Shown: positions 22,729 to 34,487 of the stretch, one piece after another | How the letters are laid out: each line of letters begins with the position of its first letter | Numbering within the stretch: the first letter of the stretch is position 1 | DNA from: JBBRYB01 sp038238115 | GTDB lineage: Bacteria > Actinomycetota > Actinomycetes > Propionibacteriales > Nocardioidaceae | DNA length: 64,000 bases | Assembly: GCA_038238115.1 (NCBI GenBank) | Contig: JBBRYB010000005.1 | Coordinates: forward strand, 62,001 to 126,000 | Direction of reading: 5' to 3' | Program-made: the position numbers and the translations under genes | Notes under the pieces: model-generated | Seen by the model: the letters and a program-made list of their open reading frames with translations, nothing else | What the model was told of the DNA's origin: nothing | Databases searched by the model: none

Positions 22729-23310
22729 TTGCCGTCTGCGCAGTCGAGCGGGTCCGACACCGACACCTCTCGCATGGTCCTCGACCCCACCGACATCAGC
22801 CGCGCGCTGACCCGCATCGCGCACGAGGTTCTCGAGCGCAACAAGGGCCCCGAGGACATCATCGTGCTCGGCATCCCCCGCCGCGGCGTACCGCTCGCCG
22901 CGCGCATCGCCGCCCTGATGACCGGCATCGAGGCCACCGAGGTTCCCTACGGTTCCCTCGATATCACGATGTATCGTGACGACCTGCGGCTACGCCCTGC
23001 CCGGACGCTGGCCCGCACCGACATCCCCGCCCGGGGCGTCGACCAGGCCGTGGTCGTCCTCGTGGACGACGTCTTGTTCAGCGGCCGGACGGTCCGGGCC
23101 GCGCTCGACGCGCTCGGCGATGTCGGCCGCCCCCGGGCTGTCCAACTCGCGGTCCTCGTCGACCGCGGCCACCGCGAGCTCCCCATTCGGGCCGACTTCG
23201 TCGGGAAGAACCTCCCGACGTCACTCGGAGAGACGGTGGTCGTGACGCTGAGCGAGTATGACGGCGACGATGCCGTGCTGATCGCGACCGGAACCCAGGC
23301 GGCCCGATGA
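22729..23310 (+). CDS. pyrR: PyrR, pyr operon RNA-binding regulator / uracil phosphoribosyltransferase
   Basis: A 193-residue type I phosphoribosyltransferase-fold protein. VVVLVDDVLFSGRTVRAAL is the PRPP-binding motif; IPRRGVPLA and SLDITMYRDDL match PyrR. It represses its own operon by binding the leader hairpin and may also make UMP from uracil. TTG 22729 was chosen because a perfect AAAGGAGG lies 8 nt upstream and no better start fits. Overlaps pyrB by ATGA. Confidence 0.95.
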   Translation: MPSAQSSGSDTDTSRMVLDPTDISRALTRIAHEVLERNKGPEDIIVLGIPRRGVPLAARIAALMTGIEATEVPYGSLDITMYRDDLRLRPARTLARTDIPARGVDQAVVVLVDDVLFSGRTVRAALDALGDVGRPRAVQLAVLVDRGHRELPIRADFVGKNLPTSLGETVVVTLSEYDGDDAVLIATGTQAAR

Positions 23311-24278
23311 GGAGCCACCTGCTGTCCAGCGCCGACCTGACCCGAGACGACGCCCAGCTCGTCCTGGACACGGCCGCCGAGCTGCGCTCGCTCGCCGACC
23401 GGCCCATCAAGAAGATGCCGACGCTGCGCGGGCGCACCGTCGTCAACCTCTTCTTCGAGGACTCCACACGCACCCGGATCTCCTTCGAGGCGGCCGCGAA
23501 GCGGCTGAGTGCCGACGTCATCAACTTCTCGGCGAAAGGCTCGAGCGTCTCCAAGGGCGAAAGCCTCAAGGACACCGCGCTGACCCTCGAGGCGATGGGC
23601 GCTGATGCCGTCGTGATCCGCCATAGCGCCTCCGGGGCGCCGCACCGCCTGGCGACGAGTGGTTGGGTCCGCTCGCACGTCGTCAACGCCGGTGACGGCA
23701 CCCATGAGCACCCGACGCAGGCGCTGCTCGACGCGTTCACGATGCGCAGGCATCTTGGCGACCTGGACGGGCGCCGCGTGACGATCGTCGGAGACGTGCT
23801 GCACAGCCGGGTCGCCCGCTCCAACGCGCTGCTGCTCAGCACGCTCGGCGCCGAGGTCACGCTCGTCGCACCGCCAACCCTGCTGCCGGTCGGGGTGGAG
23901 ACCTGGCCGGTCCAGACGTCATACGATCTCGACGGTGCACTCGATAAGTGCGACGCCGTGATGATGCTGCGGGTGCAACACGAGCGCATGAACGCCGCCT
24001 TCTTCCCGAGCGCACGGGAGTACAGCCGGCGCTACGGGCTCGACGACCGGCGGTTCGCCCGACTGCCCGACCACGCGATCGTGTTGCATCCGGGACCGAT
24101 GAACCGCGGCATGGAGATCTCGGCCGACGTTGCCGACTGCACCAGGTCGGTGATCGTCGAACAGGTCACCAACGGGGTTGCGGTGCGGATGGCGGTGCTC
24201 TATCTGTTGCTCAGCGGCTCCGAGACATCCGACGCCACCACCGCTGGAGCCGACCAGCAGAGGGAGTCAGCCCGATGA
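23307..24278 (+). CDS. pyrB: Aspartate carbamoyltransferase catalytic subunit
   Basis: A 323-residue enzyme that joins carbamoyl phosphate and aspartate. FFEDSTRTRISFE contains the carbamoyl-phosphate STRTR loop, HPTQALLD the HPxQ motif and LRVQHERM the aspartate loop. It forms ATGA overlaps with pyrR upstream and pyrC downstream. No pyrI regulatory gene is present, as expected in actinobacteria. Confidence 0.97.
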   Translation: MRSHLLSSADLTRDDAQLVLDTAAELRSLADRPIKKMPTLRGRTVVNLFFEDSTRTRISFEAAAKRLSADVINFSAKGSSVSKGESLKDTALTLEAMGADAVVIRHSASGAPHRLATSGWVRSHVVNAGDGTHEHPTQALLDAFTMRRHLGDLDGRRVTIVGDVLHSRVARSNALLLSTLGAEVTLVAPPTLLPVGVETWPVQTSYDLDGALDKCDAVMMLRVQHERMNAAFFPSAREYSRRYGLDDRRFARLPDHAIVLHPGPMNRGMEISADVADCTRSVIVEQVTNGVAVRMAVLYLLLSGSETSDATTAGADQQRESAR

Positions 24279-25555
24279 CGACTTACCTGATCACCGGCGT
24301 GAGCATCGCTGGAAGCGAGCCCGCCGACCTGCTGCTGCACGAGGGGCACGTCGCCGACCCGGCACGGACCCCGGTCGACGCCGTCACGATCGATGGTGCC
24401 GGGCTCGTTGCGCTGCCCGGCCTGGTCGACCTGCATACCCATCTGCGCGAACCCGGCCGCGAGGACGCTGAGACTGTCGCATCGGGTTCTCGCGCAGCCG
24501 CCCGGGGGGGCTTCACGGCCGTCCACGCGATGGCCAACACCGACCCGGCCGCCGACACCGCCGGGGTGGTCGAGCAGGTGTGGCACCTCGGCCAGACCGC
24601 CGGGTACTGCGACGTTCGACCGGTCGGAGCGGTGACTGTGGGGCTGCGAGGCGAGCGGCTGGCCGAGCTGGGGGCCATGGCTGACTCGGCCGCGCAGGTG
24701 AGGGTCTTCTCCGACGACGGAGTTTGCGTGTCCGACGCCGTCTTGATGCGCAGGGCGCTGGAGTATGTCAAGGCGTTCGACGGCGTCGTGGCGCAGCATT
24801 GCCAGGAGCCTCGGCTGACCGAAGGCGCCCAGATGAACGAGGGCGTGATGTCCGGCGTGCTCGGCATGCAAGGGTGGCCGGCAGTCGCGGAGGAGGCGGT
24901 GATCGCGCGCGACTGCCTGCTGGCCGCCCATGTCGGCTCTAGGCTGCACGTATGCCACGTCTCCACCGCCGGCTCGGTCGAGCTGATCCGCTGGGCGAAG
25001 GGGAAGGGGTGGAACGTGACGGCTGAGGTGACGCCGCACCATCTGCTTCTTACCGATGAGCGAGTGGCGACGTACGACCCGCTCTACAAGGTCAACCCGC
25101 CCCTGCGTACCGCCGCCGACGTCGACGCGCTGCGCCAGGGGCTCGCAGACGGCACCATCGACTGCGTCGCGACCGACCATGCACCTCATCCGACCGAGGA
25201 CAAGGAGTGCGAGTGGGCGGCAGCCTCGATGGGCATGCTCGGGCTCGAGACCGCCCTCAGCGTCGTGCAGCACGCCATGGTCGAGACCGGCCTCCTCGAC
25301 TGGGCGGGCGTCGCCGACCGGATGTCGGTTCGGCCGGCCCGGGTCGGGCGGGTCGACGGCCACGGTCGGCCGCTTGAGGTTGGAGCGCCGGCCACTGTCG
25401 TGCTCGTCGACCCGCGCGTTCGTCACAGGGTCGACGCGCGCGACACCGCGTCGCTGTCGCGCAACAACCCCTTCCACGGCATGGAGCTGCCGGGTGCTGT
25501 CGTGGCCACGTTCCTGCGGGGCCGGGCCACCGTGCTGGACGGGAAGCTGCAGTGA
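24275..25555 (+). CDS. pyrC: Dihydroorotase
   Basis: A 426-residue zinc amidohydrolase that closes carbamoyl aspartate to dihydroorotate. Metal ligands are in DLHTHLREPG, HCQEP, HVSTAGS and ATDHAPH; the carbamylated-Lys region found in type I enzymes is replaced by the DDG(V) region typical of class I bacterial PyrC. ATG 24275 overlaps pyrB by ATGA. A 33-nt gap separates it from carA, where many actinobacteria carry a small membrane-protein gene. Confidence 0.96.
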   Translation: MTTYLITGVSIAGSEPADLLLHEGHVADPARTPVDAVTIDGAGLVALPGLVDLHTHLREPGREDAETVASGSRAAARGGFTAVHAMANTDPAADTAGVVEQVWHLGQTAGYCDVRPVGAVTVGLRGERLAELGAMADSAAQVRVFSDDGVCVSDAVLMRRALEYVKAFDGVVAQHCQEPRLTEGAQMNEGVMSGVLGMQGWPAVAEEAVIARDCLLAAHVGSRLHVCHVSTAGSVELIRWAKGKGWNVTAEVTPHHLLLTDERVATYDPLYKVNPPLRTAADVDALRQGLADGTIDCVATDHAPHPTEDKECEWAAASMGMLGLETALSVVQHAMVETGLLDWAGVADRMSVRPARVGRVDGHGRPLEVGAPATVVLVDPRVRHRVDARDTASLSRNNPFHGMELPGAVVATFLRGRATVLDGKLQ

Positions 25556-25588
25556 CGACGGTGCCGGTCCGGGTGTGCGGGGTGTGCC

Positions 25589-27006
25589 ATGGCTGAGGCG
25601 TTGCTCGTGCTCGAAGACGGTCGCTGCTTCCGCGGCGAGGCGTACGGCGCTCTCGGGGAGACGTTCGGCGAGGCGGTCTTCTCGACCGGCATGACCGGCT
25701 ACCAGGAGACATTGACCGACCCGTCGTACCACCGGCAGGTCGTCGTGATGACGGCACCGCATGTCGGCAACACAGGGGTCAACGCCGAGGACGCCGAGTC
25801 GCCGCGGATCTGGGTTGCGGGGTACGTCGTGCGCGACCCCGCCCGGATCGCGAGCAGCTGGCGGTCCCAGCGAAGCCTGGAGGACGCGCTGCGCGAACAG
25901 GGCGTGGTGGGCATAAGCGGCATCGACACGCGAGCTCTGACGAGGCACCTCCGTGATCGGGGGGCCATGCGGGTTGGCATCTCCACGAGCGAGTCCGACA
26001 GCGGCAGGCTGCTGCAGCGGGTGCGCAGCGCGCCGGCGATGAGCGGCTCGGCCCTCGCCGCGGAGGTGAGCACGCCGGCTGCCTACACCGTGCCGGCAGT
26101 CGGCGAGCGCAGGTTCGTCGTGGCCGCGCTGGACCTCGGCATCAAGACGATGACGCCCAAGCTCTTGTCCGAGCGCGGTGTCGAGGTCACTGTGCTTCCT
26201 GCCACGTCGTCGCTCGACGACGTGCTTGCGGTCGAGCCTGACGGCGTCTTCTTCTCCAACGGCCCCGGCGACCCGGCTACGGCCGACCACGAGGTCGCCC
26301 TCCTCCGCGAGGTGCTTCGGCGGCGGATCGCGTACTTCGGCATCTGCTTCGGCAACCAGCTGTTCGGTCGGGCGCTCGGCTTCGACACCTACAAGCTCAG
26401 GTATGGCCACCGTGGCATCAACCAGCCCGTGGTCGACCGCTCGACGGGCCGGGTCGAGGTGACGGCGCACAACCATGGCTTCGCGGTCGGCTTGCCGGGC
26501 CGCGAAGATGGGCAGAGCGCGGTCGGCGTGCCGGGCGGTGAAGTTGGGCAGAGCGCGGTCGGCGTGCCGGGCCGTGAAGTTGGGCAGAGCGCGGTCGGCG
26601 TGCCGGGCCGTGAAGTTGGGCAGAGCGCGGTCGGCGTGCCGGGCCGCGAAGATGGGCAGAGCGCGGTCGGCGTGCCGGGCCCGAGCAGCGTGGGAGCAAG
26701 ATCCGACGAGCAGCCGACGGGAGCCGGCCCAGAGTCGGAGCCTTATGCGCGGGTGACGCCGTACGGCCGGGCGGAGGTCAGCCACGTGTGCCTCAACGAC
26801 GGGGTCATCGAGGGCCTGCGGCTGCTTGACGACGATGGTCGGGTGACGGCGTTCAGCGTGCAGTACCACCCGGAGGCGGCCGCGGGGCCGCACGATGCGG
26901 GCTATCTCTTCGACCGGTTCGTGGAGCTGATGTCGCACGGGTCTCCAGCTGCTCGACACGCCGCACGAACCGGGCCCTTGCTGGCATCTCGGCGAGGGGG
27001 TGGGTG

Positions 27007-27007
<1 letters not shown>
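25589..27007 (+). CDS. carA: Carbamoyl-phosphate synthase small subunit, with internal repeat expansion
   Basis: A 472-residue glutaminase subunit, nearly 100 longer than usual. The N-terminal half (ETFGEAVFSTGMTGYQE) and GATase domain are intact: nucleophile in GICFGNQLFGRAL, triad His and Glu in QYHPEA. Between HNHGFAV and YGRAEVSHVCLNDG, normally a few residues apart, lies an insert of about 75 residues made mainly of a 12-residue repeat rich in Gly, Val and Pro. The C-terminus after FDRFVELM is extended by about 24 residues that coincide with a dispersed DNA repeat. Both changes keep the frame. ATG 25589; stop overlaps carB. Confidence 0.95.
26483..26680 (+). repeat. 36-bp tandem repeat (5.5 copies) inside carA
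   Basis: Units start at 26483, 26519, 26555, 26591 and 26627, with a half unit from 26663. Units 3 and 4 are essentially identical; unit 1 and unit 5 share an alternative central GAAGATG where the inner ones have GAAGTTG. The 36-bp period adds 12 residues per copy to CarA. Confidence 0.97.
26952..27004 (+). repeat. Dispersed element copy at the 3' end of carA
   Basis: The stretch from CTCGACACGCCG through CGGGCCCTTG, CTGGCATCTCGGCGAGGGGG and TGGG aligns by eye with 48424-48476 and with both arms of the hairpin at 14577-14669. Here it forms the C-terminal codons of CarA. Confidence 0.6.
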
Positions 27008-30332
<3,325 letters not shown>

Positions 30333-30336
<4 letters not shown>

Positions 30337-31220
30337 CGGCGACCAGTGGCATCGACCTACCCCGCGGTCCGGTCCAGGTCGACGGCGAGGTGTTCTCGAA
30401 CACGCGGGTCGGTGACTACTTCCACCTGACGATCGTGGCCGACGGCATCGCCGAGCGCTTCAGGCCGGGCAGCTTCGCGGCGCTCGCGGTCGGGGGAGAC
30501 ACCTCCGCCGCCCTGCTACGTCGGTCGTTCTCGATCTACCGGGTGCGTCCCGCCGGTGTCTACGGCGGCACCCTGGAGATCGTCTTCGCGGCCCAAGGCC
30601 AAGGCACCCATTGGCTTGCAGGTCTGCGGCCGCACGACGCGGTCAACGTCGTGGCGCCGCTGGGCCGTCCCTTCGCGCTGCCGAAGGAACCGGTCGCCTG
30701 TACGCTCGTCGGCGGCGGCTACGGCTCCGCGCCGCTGTTCGCCCTGGCCGAGAAGCTGCGTGAGCGTCGATGCGGCGTCCACATCGTGCTCGGCGCCGCG
30801 ACCGAGACGCGGCTCTTCGGCGCGCTGGAGGCCAAGCGGTCCGCGCAGTCGGTGACCGTGACAACCGCCGACGGCTCGGTCGGCATCCGCGGCGTCGTGA
30901 CCGACCCGCTGCCGGGCCTGATCAGCCGCACCTCGACCGAGGTCGTCTACGCGTGCGGCCCGATGCCGATGCTGGCGGCCGTGAGCCGGGTGGCGGCCGA
31001 ACGCGGCGTCTGGGTCCAGACCGCTGTCGAAGAGTCGATGGCCTGCGGCATCGGCGTGTGCATGACATGCGTACTCCCGGTGGCGGGAGACGACGGCGTG
31101 GTACGGATGGTGCGCTCCTGCGTCGAGGGCCCGGTCTTCTCCGGCAACCGGGTGCGCTGGGACGCCGTGGGCACGATCCCGCCCGGCACCCACGGCGCGC
31201 CGATGGCCCTGGCCCGCTGA
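30333..31220 (+). CDS. pyrK: Dihydroorotate dehydrogenase electron-transfer subunit (PyrK type)
   Basis: A 295-residue ferredoxin-reductase-like protein. LRRSFSIYR binds FAD, GGGYGSAPLFALAEKL binds the nucleotide, CGPMPML is conserved, and the C-terminal CGIGVCMTCVLPV plus a later Cys in SCVEGPVF gives the four ligands of the [2Fe-2S] cluster. It passes electrons from the partner PyrD to NAD+. GTG start overlaps carB. It is directly followed by class 1B pyrD, confirming the heterotetrameric type. Confidence 0.92.
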
Positions 31221-32368
31221 TGAGCACTGCGCTGAGCCCCGACGACGTCGACTTGTCCACCGTGCTTGCCGATGCGCACCTGGCCAACCCGGTCATGACG
31301 GCGAGTGGATGTGCGGCCGCCGGCCAGGAGCTTCAGCAGTTCTTCGACGTGTCGAGGCTCGGGGCAGTCGTCACGAAGTCCATCATGCGTGACCCTCGCG
31401 CCGGGCGGGCGACCCCGCGGATGGCCGAGACACCGTCGGGCATGCTCAACTCGATCGGTCTGCAGGGTCCCGGTATCGACGCCTTCCTCGCCCGCGACCT
31501 GCCGTGGCTGCTGCAGCACGACGCCCGCCCGATCGTCTCGATCGCCGGCACCACGCTCGGTGAGTACGCGGAGCTCGCGCGACGGGTCGGCAACACTCCC
31601 GGTGTCGCGGCGCTCGAAGTGAACATCTCCTGCCCGAACGTCGAGGACCGCGGGCTCGTCTTCGCGTGCGACCCGGTGCAGTCGGCGCGGGTGCTTTCCG
31701 TCGTACGCCGGGAGACACCACGGGGGCTCCCCGTCTTCGCCAAGCTGTCGCCCGACGTGACGAGCATCGTTCGGATCGCGGAGTCGGTCGTTGAGGCGGG
31801 CGCCGACGGACTGGTGATGATCAACACGCTGCTCGGCCTCACGATCGACCTCGACACCATGCGCCCGAAGCTGGGCGGTGTCACGGGGGGACTGTCCGGC
31901 CCGGCGATCCGGGCCGTCGCCGTGCGAGCCGTCTGGCAGGTGGCCAACGCGATGCCGGGGGTGCCGCTCATCGGCGTCGGGGGAGTGCGCACCGGCGCTG
32001 ACGCGCTGGAGTTCCTTGCGGTGGGGGCGAGCGCCGTGCAGGTCGGCACCGCGATCTTCAACGACCCGACGACGCCGCTTCGGGTCATCGCGGAGCTGCG
32101 GCACGAACTCGCCGCCCGTGGCTTCGTCAAGGCACGTGACGCTGTCGGATTCGCCAACCGGGCCACGACCGGCTCCGAAGCGGCCACGCCTGCACCGGCG
32201 CGGATGCTTGACGCGCCATGGACGCTCGGCGCGCCGCGGACGGTGGACGGACCGAGGGGCGACACGCCACTGACTGCTGACGCTGCGCCGACTGGTGACG
32301 CTGCGCCGACTGGTGACGCTGCGCCGACTGGTGACGCTGCGCCGACTGTTCACAGCAGGGTGCGCTGA
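31220..32368 (+). CDS. pyrD: Dihydroorotate dehydrogenase, class 1B catalytic subunit, with C-terminal repeat tail
   Basis: A 382-residue FMN enzyme; class 1B members are usually about 305-325. LANPVMTASGC, EVNISCPNVEDRG with the catalytic Cys, KLSPDVT, MINTLLG and IGVGGV are intact up to about residue 322 (VKARDAVGFANRA). The remaining 60 residues are a Pro/Ala/Thr-rich tail ending in a four-copy 18-bp repeat. The tail has no family counterpart and probably arose by repeat expansion. ATG 31220 overlaps pyrK; stop overlaps pyrF. Confidence 0.93.
   Translation: MSTALSPDDVDLSTVLADAHLANPVMTASGCAAAGQELQQFFDVSRLGAVVTKSIMRDPRAGRATPRMAETPSGMLNSIGLQGPGIDAFLARDLPWLLQHDARPIVSIAGTTLGEYAELARRVGNTPGVAALEVNISCPNVEDRGLVFACDPVQSARVLSVVRRETPRGLPVFAKLSPDVTSIVRIAESVVEAGADGLVMINTLLGLTIDLDTMRPKLGGVTGGLSGPAIRAVAVRAVWQVANAMPGVPLIGVGGVRTGADALEFLAVGASAVQVGTAIFNDPTTPLRVIAELRHELAARGFVKARDAVGFANRATTGSEAATPAPARMLDAPWTLGAPRTVDGPRGDTPLTADAAPTGDAAPTGDAAPTGDAAPTVHSRVR
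32273..32350 (+). repeat. 18-bp tandem repeat (4 copies) at the 3' end of pyrD
   Basis: Units ACTGGTGACGCTGCGCCG at 32291, 32309 and 32327, with a one-base variant at 32273 and a short partial copy to 32350. It adds Thr-Gly-Asp-Ala-Ala-Pro to the PyrD tail per copy. Confidence 0.95.
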
Positions 32369-33213
32369 TGGAGCCTTTCGGCGCCAGGCTGCGTGTTGCG
32401 ATGGACAACCGCGGACCGTTCTGTGTCGGCATCGACCCGCACCCGGATCTGCTGCGCGCGTGGAGTCTCGACGACGACGCCGCGGGGCTCGAACGGTTCG
32501 CGATGACGGCGGTGGAGGCGCTGGCCGGCGAGCTGGCGGTACTCAAGCCGCAGTCGGCGTTCTTCGAGCGACACGGGTCGCGCGGAATCGCCGTGCTCGA
32601 ACGCCTGGTCACCGCCGCCCGCACCCTGGGGTCGCTGGTGCTGCTCGATGTGAAGCGCGGCGACATCGGCTCGACGATGCAGGGATACGCCGACGCCTAC
32701 GTTGACCAGAGCTCACCGCTGGCCGCCGACGCGGTCACGGTCAGCCCGTTCCTCGGCTTCGCATCGCTTCGGCCCGTTCTCGACACCGCTGCCGCGCACG
32801 GCGCCGGCGTCTTCGTGCTGGCCCTCACCTCCAACGCCGGCGGCGCGCAGGTGCAACGTGCCCGGGTTGCCGAAGTCGAGTCGGCGACGGGCGAGTCGGT
32901 GGCGGGCGCAATCCTGTCAGCCATCCGGGCGGAGAACGCCGGCGCGACCCCGCTGGGCTCCGTGGGTGCAGTCGTGGCGGCGAACCTCGAGACGGTGGGC
33001 GAGGACCTCGCCGTCAACGGACCGCTGCTCGCACCCGGCTTCGGTGCGCAGGGAGGTAGTGCGGACGACGTGGGACGGCTCTTCTCCGAGGTGTACGGCG
33101 CGGTGCTGCCCACATCGTCTCGGGAGATCCTGCGAGCCGGCCCGAGCCCAGATGCACTGCGTGCGGCCGCCCGGAAGGCACGCGACATGGTCTCGGCGGC
33201 CATCGGGCGATAA
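32368..33213 (+). CDS. pyrF: Orotidine 5'-phosphate decarboxylase (type 2)
   Basis: A 281-residue enzyme, the longer type 2 form common in actinobacteria, converting OMP to UMP. VGIDPHPDLL, LKPQSAFFERHG and the catalytic LLDVKRGDIGSTMQGYA (Asp-x-Lys-x-x-Asp) are clear, and APGFGAQGG closes the phosphate site. ATG overlaps pyrD by TGATG. It ends the pyrimidine operon. Confidence 0.95.
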   Translation: MEPFGARLRVAMDNRGPFCVGIDPHPDLLRAWSLDDDAAGLERFAMTAVEALAGELAVLKPQSAFFERHGSRGIAVLERLVTAARTLGSLVLLDVKRGDIGSTMQGYADAYVDQSSPLAADAVTVSPFLGFASLRPVLDTAAAHGAGVFVLALTSNAGGAQVQRARVAEVESATGESVAGAILSAIRAENAGATPLGSVGAVVAANLETVGEDLAVNGPLLAPGFGAQGGSADDVGRLFSEVYGAVLPTSSREILRAGPSPDALRAAARKARDMVSAAIGR

Positions 33214-33220
33214 GGACGAG

Positions 33221-33310
33221 CACGCCGAAGGTGCCGTCGTCGCGCTGCTGGCGTCTGCCTTCGCAGCATGCGGCAGCAACGCAAGCGGCGGACTTCGCCG
33301 TCCAGGCGTG
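33221..33310 (+). pseudogene. Possible lipoprotein signal-peptide relic
   Basis: One frame of this gap reads VVALLASAFAACGSNASGG (about 33237-33295), a very good lipoprotein signal with lipobox FAAC and a Ser/Gly linker, but there is no start codon with a basic N-terminus, and the frame degenerates into Arg-rich shadow sequence up to a TAG at 33374-33376. It may be the remnant of a deleted lipoprotein gene; chance is not excluded. Nothing else is seen in 33214-33373. Confidence 0.25.
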
Positions 33311-33373
33311 GGCACTGCGGGTCAGCGCCACCGACGTAGCTCGTCGCGTCGGCTGAGGTCGTCCCGTGACCAC

Positions 33374-33379
33374 TAGACT
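33374..33379 (+). promoter_or_regulatory. -10 box TAGACT upstream of the membrane protein gene
   Basis: TAGACT fits TAnnnT, 84 nt before ATG 33463. No clear -35. Confidence 0.35.
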
Positions 33380-33462
33380 CGGCCCTGACGTGCGGCCCCC
33401 GGGCGAGCCATCCGCCACGACCGCCGTGGCCGCCTCGCCTACCGCGCATCCTGGGAGAGCCG

Positions 33463-33999
33463 ATGAGCGACATGTGGCCACCGCCGAACGACCCGGCGCA
33501 GCCCGACCGTGCCGGCCAGCCGCCGTACAGTCAGGGGCCGGATGCGCCACAAGGTCGACCGGTGTATCCGCAGCAGGAGCTGTTGCCTCAGGAAGTGAAG
33601 CCGGGCCGCAGTCGGCTGCCTCTCGTCATCGGCCTGGTCGTGGTGTTTGCGCTGATCGCAGGAGGAGTCGTGACGTGGCTCCTGCTGCGAAACACCGGAG
33701 AGGACACCCGGGCGCAGTACTGCTCCGCGCTCCGCACCCTCACCAACAACGGCGATGTGACGTCGGCCATCGGTTCGGCCGACGCCTCGACCGCCGAGGT
33801 CCTCCAGCAGGTCCTCGACACGGCACCCACCGCGGTGAAGCCTGACTGGCAGACCCTGCGGGACCTCGGCAACACGGCGTCGACGTCGCCCGACAACGTG
33901 GACATCTCCTCGGCGCTCAAGGCGTACTCGGCGTACCAAAGTATCGCTCGCGACGCTCGCGACAACTGCAACCTCACGATCAATCTCCCGGGTCTCTGA
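33463..33999 (+). CDS. Membrane-anchored extracytoplasmic protein, unknown function
   Basis: A 178-residue protein I do not recognise. A Pro/Gln-rich cytoplasmic N-terminus (about residues 1-48) is followed by one transmembrane helix (about 52-74, LPLVIGLVVVFALIAGG) and an extracytoplasmic domain of about 100 residues with two cysteines (QYCSAL and DNCNLTI) that may form a disulfide. The domain looks helical. ATG 33463 follows GGGAGAG. It separates pyrF from mihF. Confidence 0.75.
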   Translation: MSDMWPPPNDPAQPDRAGQPPYSQGPDAPQGRPVYPQQELLPQEVKPGRSRLPLVIGLVVVFALIAGGVVTWLLLRNTGEDTRAQYCSALRTLTNNGDVTSAIGSADASTAEVLQQVLDTAPTAVKPDWQTLRDLGNTASTSPDNVDISSALKAYSAYQSIARDARDNCNLTINLPGL

Positions 34000-34063
34000 C
34001 CCTCGCCGAGCAGCCCCGCGGCCGTCCTCGAGTCTGCCGCTATGAAGCGCGCAGCAGAGCCGT

Positions 34064-34069
34064 TATGGT
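34064..34069 (+). promoter_or_regulatory. -10 box TATGGT for mihF, with leader hairpin
   Basis: TATGGT precedes a leader that contains the hairpin GCGCAGG-GGT-CCTGCGC at 34081-34097, close to the predicted transcript start. The leader is about 90 nt long. Confidence 0.4.
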
Positions 34070-34166
34070 GAGGACCGGTGGCGCAGGGGTCCTGCGCACG
34101 GATTCAGTAGGCGGGGCCGCAGTGCCTCCGCCCACGTGACGCAAGTGAAGCTTCGAGGTTGATGCC

Positions 34167-34487
34167 GTGCCCGTTCCCGAGTTGACCGCCGAGCAACGCC
34201 GTGCAGCACTGGAAAAGGCAGCAGTCGTCCGCCGCGAGCGTGCAGCGGCCAAGGACCGGCTCAAGTCGTCGAACGTGTCGGTGCACGACATCATCAAGGA
34301 GAGCCAGGACAACGAGGCGATCGGCAAGATGAAGGTCATCGACCTCCTGCAAGCCGTCCCCGGTCTCGGCCAGGTGCGCGCCCGCAACCTGATGGAGCGC
34401 ATCGGCATCTCACAGTCGCGCCGCGTCCGGGGGCTGGGAGCGAACCAGATCGCCGCGCTCGAGCGCGAGTTTGAACACCGCGGCTGA
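34167..34487 (+). CDS. mihF: Actinobacterial integration host factor (mIHF)
   Basis: A 106-residue nucleoid protein. ELTAEQRRAALEKAA begins the basic helical region, and LLQAVPGLGQVRARNLMERIGI is the H2TH DNA-binding motif, followed by SRRVRGLGANQIAALEREF. It is essential for chromosome organisation in mycobacteria and sits next to gmk here as there. GTG 34167 with GAGGTTGAT upstream. The end overlaps gmk by 17 nt. Confidence 0.95.
   Translation: MPVPELTAEQRRAALEKAAVVRRERAAAKDRLKSSNVSVHDIIKESQDNEAIGKMKVIDLLQAVPGLGQVRARNLMERIGISQSRRVRGLGANQIAALEREFEHRG

Noticed and set aside
26483..26680. CRISPR-like spacing of 36-bp repeats
   Set aside because: The units are contiguous with no spacers and lie in frame inside carA.
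24200..26959. A 919-codon open frame on the minus strand across pyrC and carA
   Set aside because: GC-rich third-position shadow of two certain genes on the other strand; composition is Arg/His/Asp-rich with no recognisable motif.
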